From Deroplatys truncata (lineage: Eukaryota; Arthropoda; Insecta; Mantodea; Mantidae), in NCBI GenBank assembly GCA_030765065.1, contig CM060977.1:128468295-128532294 (forward strand): DNA of 64,000 nt, read 5' to 3'. Shown here piece after piece: positions 11,270 to 22,563 of the stretch. Position 1 is the stretch's first letter. Every line of letters starts with the position of its first letter. A program made the translations under genes and the position numbers. Under the pieces are notes generated by a model. It saw nothing but the letters and a program-made list of their open reading frames with translations. It did no database searches and was not told where the DNA came from.

Positions 11270-12093
11270 TTGATGTGTTACACTCACATGACTTTCTCTA
11301 CTCTTGTACAAACCATTTTTACAAACGCTTATTATCCATATGCTTCATGTTAATCGAGGTATCGAGATTTTAATCTTATTGCCAATTTTCTTGTAGATGC
11401 AAGGGGAATTGGTAGGCTTTAAGCGATAGTGAAATATTTTAAGAGCTGGTTGTTATGTGGAGTATTCCATTTTCTTTGCATTACCAGGACAAAAAAAATG
11501 AATAACGAATTCACAGAAAAAGTATAAGTTTTGGAAAATTTAAGGGAATAACAAGCAATATCTCGAAAATTGTTCACTCAACAAAAAAAAGTTATATGAC
11601 ATGAATTGTGTATTTTGTCTCTCTCTTATGGTTTACCAGTTACGCAAAAGTCGTTCACTATGAAAATCCTTTTGGATAAATTCCCAGAAAATTCGAGATA
11701 TACATTTCATTTATCATGAAAATATATTAAACATTAGATATTTTAATCAAAATCCTTAGAGCCCTTTTTGAGAAAATTAAAACTTTCGAAAAATTATCCA
11801 TGTAAAGGGTAATCTGGTGTAAGGGGGAATTTCTTGAAAACCTTTGCTGTCGCATCTCTGGAAGATACTGAACTAAATACAGAGTTTGGTGTTCATCCGA
11901 CTGTTCGTTTCTGAGTTATGCTGTTCACAGTCACACAGACAGACCGACACACAGACACACAGGACATGTTTCCAAAACTACATTTTTTTGGATTCACGGG
12001 GCCTCAAAAACATATTTTCCCGGTCAAATCTTGGTATCGAATTTTTGAGTGGAATAGAGTACTTCCCCTACTTACTATACTTAGTAGAAAAGT
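11270..12093 (+). mobile_element. HINE subfamily A, first of a tandem pair
   Basis: Starts TTTGATGTGTTACACTCACA and ends with the hairpin and TAGTAGAAAAGT. The next copy begins within six bases, head to tail. Confidence 0.75.
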
Positions 12094-12098
12094 AAAAA

Positions 12099-12875
12099 TT
12101 TGATGTGTTACACTCTTATGACTTTCTCTGTTCTTGTAGAAACTATTTTTACAAACGCTTATTCTCCATATGCTTCATGTTAATCGAGATGTTAATCTTA
12201 TTGCTAATTTTCTTGTAGATGCAAGGGGAATTGGTAGGCTTTGAGCGATACTCAATTTCTTAAGAATTGGTTGCTATGTGGCGCATTCCATTCTTTTTGC
12301 ATGTCCAGTACATAAAAAAGAAATTAATAACGAATTTCCATTTGAAAAAAAGTAAAAGTATTGAAAAATCTAAGGGAATAACAAAAAAATATAGCGAAAA
12401 CGGTTCACTCAACAAAAAAAGTATATGATATAAATTGTGCATTTTAACGCGATCTACATTTTTGTGTGGTAAACGTTTGTCTATCTCTTATGGTTTACCA
12501 GTTATGCAAAAGTCGTTCACAAGAATACTTTTGGAGACATTCCCAGAAAATTCGAGATATACACTTCATTTGTCATGAAAATAATGTTCCATCTAAAGGG
12601 TAATCTGGGGTGGGGAGATTTTCTTGAAAATTTCGTGTCGCATCTCTGGAGATACTGAACCTAAATACCAAGTTTGGTGTTTATCCAACTGTTCGTTTCT
12701 GAGTTATGCTGTTCACAGACACACACACACAGACACACACACACGGACATGTTCCCAAAAATGCTTTTTTGGTATTCAGGGGGTATCAAAACATGTATTT
12801 CCGGTGAAATCTCGGTATCGTATTTTTTGGTGGAATACAGTACTTCCCCTACTTGCTATACGTAGCAGAGAAAGT
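12099..12875 (+). mobile_element. HINE subfamily A, second of a tandem pair
   Basis: Begins TTTGATGTGTTACACTC directly behind the previous copy. About 60 bases present in other copies are missing at 12,580 (GTCATGAAAAT joins directly to AATGTTCCAT). Contains an (AC)n tract at 12,718-12,743. Ends GCAGAGAAAGT. Confidence 0.75.
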
Positions 12876-12883
12876 AAAAATAC

Positions 12884-13761
12884 TGTAACTATGCTTGTAA
12901 ATAAGGGTAACATATTTTAGTGCAATGTATTTACTTGTAGAGAAGTTTAAGTTGTAAGACGCTAGAATGGCAACGAATGGCCATAAAAGCAAACCCTAGG
13001 GGAAGTAATAATAGCGTTAACCTTGGTATGGGAGTACTATACACAAGATACTTTGAGAAAGTTCCTTAACAGTCAACGCAGAGAACGTTGCTAACTTCAG
13101 AATTCTTAATATAGTCATGTGTAAGTTAAAACCTAATAAGATACAGAAAAACAGTATTCTGCTGGTAGATAAGCAGTCAGTTAGAGTTAAATAATAGGGA
13201 ATTTAAAATTTTAAGTATAGGATGCCGGGAAACGCGTACCCAAGCCAAGTTAGTTGTGTTGCATATCTCTTATAGTGCAGACGTGTAAATTCTTGATAGT
13301 AAAAGTATTGAATTGAGTATAATTAAATTCCGCCAGAAATGTAGTTAGATTAATAAAAACACTACACAGTTAAAATACACAACCTAACTAGATCACTGAT
13401 AGAATGTAGCACAAGTGACAAATTACTAAAGTTTGCTAGTGAATATAGAAAATTCAACAGTTGATTGCACTTGTTAGAAATTACGGCATCTTAATAATGC
13501 AAACTAACTTAGAGCTTCAACCATAGCATTAATATGTTAAACAGTGTTTAGTAGTGCTGATTGCAGGATTTTTGTATGAATAAAAGTGAATGGTGATTTT
13601 ATTAAATTGCAACGTCAATCTTATTATTTGTATGTTACTAGAACTAAACTTTCCTTACCCGTACCACGCCCTGATAAGAGTATTGCTCGCCTACTAGCAC
13701 TGGTGCAGCCGAGGCTTAATTACTGGAAATATTCACGAATCAACGTACCCAAAATGTAACA
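12884..13761 (+). mobile_element. LTR-like fossil, family D, distant relative of family B
   Basis: Proposed limits TGTAAC...GTAACA, 878 bp, close to family B in length. It carries an AATAAA signal at about 13,580 and, at 13,660-13,715, an ACCACGCCCTGATAAGAG block followed 25 bases later by GTGCAGCCGAGGC. Family B has the same two motifs at the same spacing and relative place (CACACCCTGTTAAGAG then GACGCAGCCGAGGC). No coding region adjoins it. The start is the least certain part. Confidence 0.4.
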
Positions 13762-13768
13762 TACATAA

Positions 13769-14409
13769 TGTCGCGGTATCGTTCGTGTTATCTTATTTGC
13801 TGAGCGCCTGTTATTGTTTTACTATTTTGTCCTCCGGCTAGCTATTATTACTCAGTCGATCAAATCCCTTGAACAGGGTGTGTAAACGGAAAGAAGTTGT
13901 TACTAAAAGATAACACTGATAAAAGAATTTGTTTTTACACTTTTATTCCCGTCACACTTTATTAATTACACATAATTACTCTTGATACACGCCTGACTGA
14001 AGCTGTTATATTTTCTAATGTAACTATAATCACTTATTTGCCGCGCATTATTAATTCGCGTATTTCACATTTTGTAACTAAATTTACGACGCGAGAGATT
14101 ATGTAGAATTGCGTAACGTTCTGTTGAACTGCGCTACGTGTAACTCGTGAATGATTCTGTTGAACTACCGTTACTTGCATTTGGCTTCAGAGTTTATACT
14201 CCCTCACCCCGATATGCCTAAACATTATAACAGAGCTGCTATTGGTTAATAAAGCGCGCCAACATTAGCGTCTATTTTTTTATCTAATCAAAATTACGAA
14301 CACATATGCTCTAGGGAAGATATTCCCTCCATTTCTAAAGAAAGGCACGCTACTCTGACGTCATTTGTTTGTCTCTTCTAATTGATAAACAACTCACCCA
14401 ATCGTTTCA
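13769..14409 (-). mobile_element. LTR-like fossil, family C copy 1
   Basis: Second copy at 43,086-43,720 on the + strand; lengths 641 and 635 bp agree and flanks differ, so the ends are real. Ends are TG...ACCGCGACA-like. Both copies keep a perfect TGACGTCA (here 14,356-14,363), a CCAATAGCAG box, a TATA-like run, AATAAAAG and a GGCGCC segment near the 3' end. This is a promoter-to-polyA order as in LTRs. No internal region is present. Moderately diverged, hence not recent. Confidence 0.55.
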
Positions 14410-15240
14410 TTGTTACCCCCTCCTATTGTCAGTTTCAGTGAGGCCGTGTAAACTTATTTCCTAACTATACTTATAATTAACAAACATCTTCAATCATTGT
14501 TATACAATAATGTTAATTTACAGTACAATCACTCTGGCATTCACAGTGTTGTGATATAAAATACTGCCTCAATAAATATCAAACCCCTTATAGTCCAATA
14601 TAAGTTAAACACCTACGACGATAAATTAATTAGCCAGTACGCTCCCTGTATATTACGACGGTTTCTTCGTCTTTCGGTATAGTAGCTACCTATAAAAGGT
14701 AAAAGAACACCCTGGAAACCTGAACAATACCCCAGTTCTTAACAGTAAGCACTTGATATTTGTTCAAAGCCCCGACAATTTTTTTATTTATTTGCGCGGA
14801 GTTGTCTCGCTGTGTTTTCTCTGAACAGAACATGCAGGAAGTGGATCTAGGGTCCTGAAGCGCTCGATAGCTGCCGAAACCACATATTCCATGTTTACGC
14901 TTCCAACCCACTTCCACCCCTTCTGAAAACAATAACAGTTTAAATCGATCTCCTGCGGCTTGCCTACCCAACAAAGGGCTGTTTCACCGGATGTTTTGTT
15001 CTCCTTTTCGGGCTTATGGCGCTCTTGTCTGTTATGTCATAGAGGAAGACGTAACAATCGAACCATATCGTCAACAACATACACTTAAGGAAAATAAGGA
15101 ACTCGGTATGGGGTTTGAATGCCAATTTCTTAAAACTTCTTCGGCGTAAGATAAAGCCATAAATAATGAGCATTATCCATGGAAATTCTCTTTTCTATTC
15201 CAAAAAGGGAGTACTGCCATTCAAACCAGAAATTCTAAAC
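14410..15240. other. Unassigned stretch
   Basis: No recognised feature. A 94-codon minus frame (14,690-14,974) has no family resemblance I can name and no repeat partner in the window. Confidence 0.3.
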
Positions 15241-15244
15241 CGAG

Positions 15245-15560
15245 TTTTCACCTGTGCAACTAAGCAACTGGTAGCCGAACTCGTTGAGGCACGGGCTAAT
15301 TGATCTGCGGTTCAAATGCCGCCAGAACCATCCTCCCTAAGTTTTTCTTATGTTTTTCTCAGTTCGTAACCAGCAATTGCCTGGTTTCCTAAATTTAGGC
15401 CTGAAAAGTTTCCTTTCCAAATTATCATTTCATTTATCATCAATGTCCACTACTTATGCTGCCTATAAGGTAAGAATGGGTGTTCATCACCACCACCAGT
15501 TGCTGTCTGCTGAAAACAGCAAATCCATAAAATCGATCAATAGTAAATGAATAATCGAAT
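15245..15560 (+). mobile_element. SINE family H, tRNA-like head
   Basis: An A-box-like TAGCCGAACTCG near 15,270 and a B-box-like CGGTTCAAATGCCG near 15,308 are followed by a body of about 240 bases that ends in AATAAATAATAAATAC, an A-rich SINE-like tail. Single copy in the window, so the call rests on layout. Confidence 0.45.
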
Positions 15561-15645
15561 AAATAATAAATACCACACTGAAGTCTGTTGTTATTAAGAA
15601 CACTTATTATTTAATGGATTAGCCTCCTCTTTGCAGGACTTACAA

Positions 15646-15757
15646 GGCAATACCTTGGATCAGTAGTCTGTCAACGTGCAAGCAAACTTTGGATGATAAC
15701 ATATCCAGGGTGGGTGATCAGCTCAACGCCTGGTATGAAGTTGAAGAAGAACGAACA
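15646..15757 (+). repeat. Repeat K, copy 1
   Basis: Shares about 110 bases with 63,310-63,418, including GGTCAGTAG/GATCAGTAG, GCAAGCAAACT, ATATCCAG and GGGTGATCAGC in order. Function unknown; may be part of a SINE body. Confidence 0.5.
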
Positions 15758-16249
15758 TCATAGGAACCGACAGAATGGAACGCAGTCCTTTCAGGTTACA
15801 AGCTTGCTACCCGTTCAGTAACGTTTTAGCTAGTAGGGAGAGGTGACTTATCTCTCAGTTAAAGCTTTAGCTGGTGGGAGAGGTACGCAGTATGTTGAAC
15901 TCCTGCCGCGCGTGACGTCCACAATGGAAAAGAGCCAACAATATTTAACTATCGCACTTCCCCACCCATTAGCTAAACTCTCGCTGGAGAATGACTATTG
16001 ATGTTTTCAAAACCATGAAGTGTAGCAAATTATGTAAACAAAGCATATATGGGCATACCTCCTTCACTGGTGGACCAGATACTGTTGTGCATCAACATCT
16101 GTCTCCTAGCCTAGCGTAAACATGCTCACTTATCGATCAGCTTTATGGAAAGAAATATAGTACAACCATTGATATTTTATAGAATGATATAGAAAAAATC
16201 CTAATGTTTGAATTCACTTGGATTTCTCTACTCATTTTCTTCTTGATCG
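15758..16249. other. Unassigned stretch
   Basis: An internal near-duplication occurs at 15,825-15,890 (TTTTAGCTAGTAGGGAGAGG and TTTAGCTGGTGGGAGAGG). Otherwise unrecognised. Confidence 0.3.
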
Positions 16250-16824
16250 AGATAAACCTTCACTGCATATTTACAATTTTGTTGTAGGTATGAGAAGAAT
16301 AGAGTAGGCTGAGACAAACGCCTTTAAAAAGCTAGCGACTTGTCACTTGAAAAAAATTAATTATTTGAACAGTTAAGCGATAACAAAAGCATACCTCGGA
16401 AATGATTAACGCCACAAAAACATTTGACATCAATTGTGTGCCTTAACGAGATCTAAATTTTTTATAGTAAGATTTTGTCAATCTCTTGCATTTTACCAGT
16501 TACACAAGAGACAAGGGACCTTCAACATATACACTATATTTGCCATATTAAAAAATATTAAGTTTTTAATCAGAGTCATTTGGAACCTTTTCCATGCAAA
16601 GGGCAGTTAAGGTTGGATTTTTTGAAAATGTTTATGTCGCAACCTTGGTGGTTCCTGAACTTAAATAACAATTTATATTTTAGTTATGCTGTTCAAATAC
16701 CACACAAACGCGCATTTAATTCAGGAGACTTCTAAACCTTTACTTGCAGTGAAATCTCGGTTTCAAAATTTTGGATGTAGTGCAACACTTACTATATTTA
16801 CTGTAGGCAAGAAGCGGAGAGAGT
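16250..16824 (+). mobile_element. Old HINE copy
   Basis: Strongly diverged; retains ACGAGATCTAAATTTTTTAT-like, GTGAAATCTCGGTTTC and a decayed 3' end GCGGAGAGAGT. No clear 5' end. Confidence 0.5.
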
Positions 16825-16829
16825 AAAAG

Positions 16830-17325
16830 AATAGTTATTTGAAAATTCAAACCAATAACAAACAATATCTAATAGTTTTAGGCACACTTTATATGAGATA
16901 ATTTGTGATATACCTAGGTTTTTGCAGTATATGTTCATTTATCGTTTAATATTTACCGGTTATACAAGATTATATAACATTTTCTTCCGAATGCAAATGC
17001 CTTCACGGGCTATTCCCAGAAAATTCAAGCTATATTTTTTACCATAAAAATGTCTTTACACATACTATATGGAAAACAAAATCGTTTGAGCCATTTTTGA
17101 GAAGACAGACTACAAAATAGTTTTTTTCCATGTAAGAGGTAGCTTTGTGTTGGAGAACTTATTTGATAATATTCGTGTCGTATTCTTGGAAAATGTTGAA
17201 CCTAAATAACCTAATTTGGTGTTTAACCGACTCTTAATTTTTGAATTTTTGAGTCATGCCGTTCACTGATAGAAAGAAAGGCAGACAAACACACTCTCTC
17301 ACACAACCGGACTTTTTTCTAAAAG
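16830..17325 (+). mobile_element. Old HINE copy, 3' truncated
   Basis: Diverged copy directly behind the previous one. It runs to the CA tract and AAAAGC, where the next copy starts. Confidence 0.5.
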
Positions 17326-17960
17326 CCTGATGAGTTACATCCACATGGCTTTCTCTACCCTCTATCGTTTATTAGTGGCTATACAAATTATTGTTACGAA
17401 ACTTTATTTTCCGACCTACTTAATTTTAACAGATATCAACCTTCCCAGAAATAGCTGCATTAACATTTAGATATAGATACAAAAGGATTTGTGGCAGTAA
17501 AATTGTTTAGAACCAGGCGCTACACCCTGGTCTTAAAATCCCATACTCTCTCCTTTAGATCGCAAGAAACAGCTGAAAATCTACGAACTTAAAAGGAATG
17601 ACAAAAGTATTGCACAAATCGAAACATTAATAACGGATACTTCAGAAATGACTAATGCCACAAAACAGCTAGTTTAAATAAAGTGAATGTTTTAAGAGAG
17701 CTACATTTTTGTGTAGTACGTTTTCGTCTGTCGCTTAACATTTACCAGTTATACATGATTATACAAAAGTCCTTCCGAGTGAAGAGGACTTCACATCACA
17801 AAATTCAAGTTACACATTTTATTTTTCGTGTGAATATCTTTAATATTCTTCTAATCATTAGAGCCATTTTTTATAAAATCAAAGATTTCTATAATGTTCC
17901 ATGCAAAGGATAGGTTGCGAGGGATATTTTCTTGAATAGCTTCGTGTCGCATCTTTGGAA

Positions 17961-18202
17961 TGAATTTTATTTATGGACGTTCTTTAACTACTATGGTTCT
18001 TAGCGTCCCATTCTATATTGGGCGTGCAAGACCGAAAAGTTTGCTCAGAAGTCTCTTCATCAGGCTTGAGGTTCGTTTATGTGCCGTAAATCTACGACAC
18101 GACCACCAGCTTTAATTTCTTTCTGAAGAAAACCATACTAGGATTTTTACGCCCGATAAAATCCATCGCCCCCCGCCGGCTTTGAACCGGCAACCTCGGG
18201 CG
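17961..18202 (-). mobile_element. SINE family F with 9-bp target duplication
   Basis: Flanked by TCTTTGGAA at 17,952-17,960 and 18,203-18,211. The reverse complement starts near a B-box-like GGTTCAAAGCC and continues with CGGGCGTAAAAATCC, as in the longer copy at 58,559-58,840. The A-box end is missing here. It ends in an ATAAATAAAAT-like tail. Confidence 0.75.
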
Positions 18203-18336
18203 TCTTTGGAAAGTACTGAATCTAAATAACCAAGTCCTAATTTTCGCTTTTTGAGCCATTCGCAGACACACATATTCACACAGGCAGACACATAAACAGG
18301 CAAACGCACATGGAAATTTTTCCAAAAATGCTTTTT

Positions 18337-19140
18337 ACTTCCTACGTACAGTAAGTGGGGGAAGCATTGCATTCCACCAAAAATTGATACCGAGATTTTG
18401 CCGAAAATACATGTTTTGAGGCGTCCTGAATTAAAATAAAGCATTTTAGGAACACGTGCATGTGTGTGTCAATGAACAGTATGACTCAAAGACGAAAAGT
18501 CGAATAAACACCAAACTCGGCATTTAGGTTCAGTATCTTTCAATGATGTGACACGAATATTTTTAAGAAATTCGCTCATCCCAGACTACCCTTTACATGG
18601 AATTTCTTTCAAAGTTTAGATTTTCTCAAAAATAGCTCCAACGATTTTGTTATCATATATGTAACATATGTTCATAACAAGTAAGATGTATATCTTGCAT
18701 TTTCTGGGAATGTCCCCAGAAGTACTCTTCTTTCTGATTGGCTTTTGCATAACTGGTAAACCGTAAAATATAGACGTTTTTCTACACAAGAAATGTAGAG
18801 CTCGTTAAAATGCAGAATTTAAGTCAAACATAACCATTTCCGAGATATTCCTTGTTATACAATTGAATTTTCTATTTCTTTTACTGTTTCTCAAATGGGA
18901 ATTCTTATTGTTTTTTTTATTATTTTCTGGACATGCAAAGAGAATGGAGTGCGTCACATAGCAACCAGCTCTTAAAAGATTTGACTATCGCTTAAAGCCT
19001 ACCATATTCCCCTTGCACCTACAAGAAAATTAGCAATAAGATGGTTTCTGTAAATGTTTATCTCGAAATATATGGAGAATAAGTGTTTGTAAAAATAGTT
19101 TTGCAAGAGTAGACAAAGTCATGCGAGTGCAACAAATCGA
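18337..19140 (-). mobile_element. HINE subfamily A inserted in subfamily B
   Basis: Starts ACTTCCTACGTACAGTAAGT after five T's and ends CAAATCGA before eight T's, both T runs belonging to the host copy's T tract or the junction. Opposite orientation to the host. No target duplication beyond T's. Confidence 0.75.
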
Positions 19141-19298
19141 TTTTTTTTGGATTCAAGGTGCCAAGAAGCATGTATTTGCGGTCTAATCTTGATATTGAAT
19201 GTTTTATGGAATGAATACTTACCCTGCTTAAGCAATAGAGAAAGTAATGAACATTTAAGCTGATTACTGATTGCATATTTAGAACTCCCAATAACCCT

Positions 19299-20183
19299 TG
19301 AGGAAGTATTTTTAACATTTAAATGATTTCAGTCTAATTATATAATATATCTAAATTCCATAATGTGTGTAACAATATATAAATGGGTATATTGCAGTCA
19401 TTTTATATGTTTATATTATTGTATACAAGTTTAGTAATGTTATGTAAATGTATTACGTAATTTAATAATGTAGGAGCTGTGAGAATAAGGTTAAAAGTTG
19501 CTAACAATGAGGTAACCTTGAGGCAATAATCAGTAAGAAAGTTTAATAATGCTACTAGTCACTATTGGAGCAACAATAATGTAAATTATGAGACAGTTTA
19601 TAAATAGCTAATCAACAACCAGAAAGAATCTTAACTTAATAAAAGCATTCTATTGGAGTAGGAATAGCCAATCAGAGACTTGAGATACAGAAATTTACAA
19701 ATTTATGCGGTAGAAATCAAGTCAGTTGCTTGTAGACAGCGCTATAACTGGACGCGTTGATTGTAGACAGTGTTCCTAATCGGCCCGAGATGCATCCTCG
19801 AGAAATTTAATACGTATTCGTGTGAGACGAAAATAGTTTACGTGTTAAAAAGTGCAAGTAATTAATAAAATAATCTGACAGCTCTCTATATCAGTGAAGT
19901 GTTATTTAAATTGTGTCAAGGATTAATAAATGTAGTGAAGTAAAAATTATAATCTTTGTATGCCTACATTCTTAGCCGCATTAATCCCTGCAAATAAATC
20001 CATGTCTCTAACAATAATACTGACGCATCCGAGGCAAACATAAATATATAATATTTAAAGAAACAGTCAGATTACAAGGTTAATATTTTTAAATTTGGGA
20101 CGAAGGCCACCGAGTACCATACGTGAGTTTGCAACTACATCAAGGTCGGCTCCCCAACATAAGAACTACAATACAATTCCTAA
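19299..20183 (+). mobile_element. LTR-like fossil, family B copy 2
   Basis: TGAGGAAGTATTTTTAACAT start, CCAATCA boxes, GTGTGAGACGAAAATAG, AATAAATGTAG and GACGCATCCGAGGC in order; ends near ATTCCTA. Solo, old. Confidence 0.55.
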
Positions 20184-20597
20184 AATTAATCTTATGTGTT
20201 TTATCGCTCAATTTTCTAAATGTAAAGTATGAAGAATAATGCTGCCTAAACGGGACCTACACTCTCGAAAACTTAGTTCATATTCTGCATACTGAAACAC
20301 GTCCAAATGAAGGCATGTTCTGAAAGGTGTAAATAAAGTCATTTTACTCATAAACACCTACCGCGTTACAGCAACGTTTTGACCTTGTTTGTTTGTTCGC
20401 AGGCACAAAGAGCGCTTGCTTGGAGCATGTATATGGTGTTGATGGGGCGATGTTTACAAAGAGAATGAATGGTATAAAAGATTACATTTGAAAATGCCAT
20501 CAACTCCTCCCCCATTATCTGTGTATCATAACTAAAAAATACGCACGAGTTGAGAGCCATAAATAACTCATATAAATGATTAAATTCTAACGGTTTC
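20184..20597. other. Unassigned stretch
   Basis: Nothing recognised. Confidence 0.3.
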
Positions 20598-20760
20598 TGC
20601 AGTCAGGTGGTTGGCGTGCTAGGCTGCAAATGCAGATGTCTCGGATTCGATTCCCGACTAGAGGTTGGGAATTTTGCATTAGTCAGGTTTGTTCGTTGTC
20701 CTCCCTAGGATCTGAAGTATGAAGGATAGTGTAATGTGTACGTGAATTTAAGACAACCCA
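20598..20760 (+). mobile_element. SINE family J, tRNA-like head
   Basis: A-box-like TGGTTGGCGTGCTAGG near 20,608 and B-box-like GGATTCGATTCCCG near 20,642, spaced as in a tRNA gene. The body after it has no partner here. The clear B box makes a tRNA origin likely. Confidence 0.55.
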
Positions 20761-21076
20761 AAGATTAACACAAACAGTAAACGAGTGAACACCGTTGCCA
20801 TCAGAAATTGTTCCAAAGGCAATTTCGCCGGTATGTGGGGAGCAAACAATCAAAAGGCAATTTCTGCACGAAACACACTTTTACAGAAAACGAAAAACAC
20901 TGATTTCTCTTTAATGATGAACAATATGGGAACCTTGTCATATCGATTCCTATGATCTTGAATGTGACTTACAACATGTCACCACAAATCCATAATCCAT
21001 TCCTAAAATTTAATTTTAAAAATTGGAGAAAATCCCTTTCGTTTGAAACAAATGGAGAAAATATATGTGATTGAAA

Positions 21077-21585
21077 CCGAGCGGGATGTGGCCCGTATTG
21101 GAGAGGTCCCGGCGACCGTCCAATCTGCCCCATGGGTTTTTTGTAGTTTCGGGTCGCCAGGAGAATGTTGGGGTAATTTATCTTCTATCACGACTCTCCT
21201 GCCTCTCATTTCCTGTACCCATCATCTTCCTTGTCATTTGTTTCAGGGTGTAGGAGCAGGCGACGCTGTTCGGCAGGTTGCGGCTGGGTGGTGGCTTGCG
21301 CTCTATAAATGTTTCTTCCCTGGCGTCGCTGCGGTATCGCTCAGTTAGGTCTCTCCTCAGCGTGGGGCTTTGCTCCGGGGGACCTTGGAGGTTGGTGGCT
21401 TGTGGGCAGGGACCGTGCGGTATCGGAAAAGTTAGGGAACCCGTCCATGCTTGCGCCCGTCGGCATCTGAGTCTGGGCGCCCTTCGGGTCTCCCCCCTCA
21501 CCTCTTCCTCCCAAGGATCACGTTGAAAGCGCAATGTGCCTTCTGGCCTGCGTGCGGTGCTATGCGCCAGTTCCGGGGACCCCTC
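21077..21585 (+). mobile_element. SINE family D copy
   Basis: GC-rich block with a decayed head (ACCGAGCGGG ... GGCGACCGTCC) and the family tail: GGCGACGCTGTTCGGC, GTTAGGGAACCCGTCCATGC, GGCGCCCTTCGGG and CTTCCTCCCAAGG. Longest copy of the tail. Open frames of up to 168 codons on either strand are by-products of the high GC content. Confidence 0.6.
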
Positions 21586-21704
21586 TATGATACGTACCTT
21601 TACCATTTGATTGAAAGGGAAACGAAGAAAATTTATTTTGTTTATATATAATGTGTTTATGCAATGGAATAATTGTAATGACACTTATGACAGTAACACT
21701 GTTC

Positions 21705-21905
21705 AATGATGGTAGGTCCTGCTTCGTGGTGTTGTGGGCTGAAGTGTAGCGCTTTGGTTCCCGGTCAAGAAATACGCCTGCGTTTGATACCGCCCGTTGA
21801 GGTGCGGATTTTAAGTCCCGAGTATAGGGCCTGCCCATTCAGCATACTGAGTAAAGTGAGGAGCTACGATAGGCAGCAACCCCGGCTTCGAAAGCCGACA
21901 TTCCG
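21705..21905 (+). mobile_element. SINE family E copy 1
   Basis: Matches 32,150-32,345 in reverse: GATTTTAAGTCCCG, GTATAGG, GGAGCTACG and TAGGCAGC in the same order. Head tRNA-like (GTGTAGCGCTTTGG then GTTTGATACCGC). Confidence 0.6.
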
Positions 21906-22561
21906 ATTGGGGATGCGTGATGCTGGCACATCTCCTGGGCTGTAGTGCGATGGGGGAGATGTTGACAGCTACATCACTCTCCAATCACAACTATCACCTT
22001 CATTCTTTACTCCAACAGTGCCTTATACCAAGAATAAAACACAGATACTTTAATCATCTGGTTTATCTGGTAAGCTCTCCCAGTCCCCAAACTCGGCTGC
22101 AAGTAATTTCACAAAACCTGCTCTTTTTTCATTAGAAACCGGGCGATCCAATGGAACGTGATCCAAAATAAACTTCTGTACGTTACAGGTCTTCTTTCTC
22201 TTTTTGAATAGACATTCAGCTCTGCTGTCTTCATTATACTCTTCGAACTTCAGTCATTAAAACCTAAAATAATGAGCATAAGCAAACGGCTGACCAATCA
22301 GAAAACAGATTTGGTAAAAGCTGATTAGGTGAACGGAGGATACACCGTTTGCTTGAAAACAGGCTATGGAGGAAACACTTTTTGCTTGAAACTGTTATTT
22401 TCAACGCATAATTTTAATTGGTTAGGACACCCTTTTGGATGAAACAAGTATCAAATAAGATGGTCATTAACAAGACAAATGCAATGATATGGGTAACTAA
22501 TTCTTTTTGGAGAAAACGCCTTTTGATTGTTTGCGCTCATGTGTACATTTTAAAGGCAACT
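21906..22561. other. Unassigned stretch
   Basis: Nothing recognised between SINE E and the mariner. Confidence 0.3.
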
Positions 22562-22563
22562 TA

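Larger units (their letters stand above)
17326..19243 (+). mobile_element. HINE subfamily B copy carrying a SINE and an A copy
   Basis: Begins CTGATGAGTTACATCCACAT and ends AATAGAGAAAGT at about 19,233. It is interrupted twice: by SINE F at 17,961-18,202, and by a reverse A copy at 18,337-19,140 in the T tract that follows CCAAAAATGC. The sequence resumes with TTGGATTCAAGG, exactly what uninterrupted copies show after that T tract. This gives the empty-site comparison for the family within the window. Confidence 0.7.

Noticed and set aside
12624-12920. Recurrent open frame of about 80-105 codons (GWGDFLENLRVASLEDTEPK-like) in many HINE copies
   Set aside because: It runs through the CA tract and the 3' hairpin, its frame shifts with tract length, it begins in mid-element and has no start context. 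Several copies keep it only because they are young repeats of the same DNA.
14555-14580. Family B end (ATACTGCCTCA) near 14,560
   Set aside because: Only about 12 bases match and the neighbouring sequence is unlike family B.
21178-21684. 168-codon minus frame
   Set aside because: Same reason: SINE D tail.
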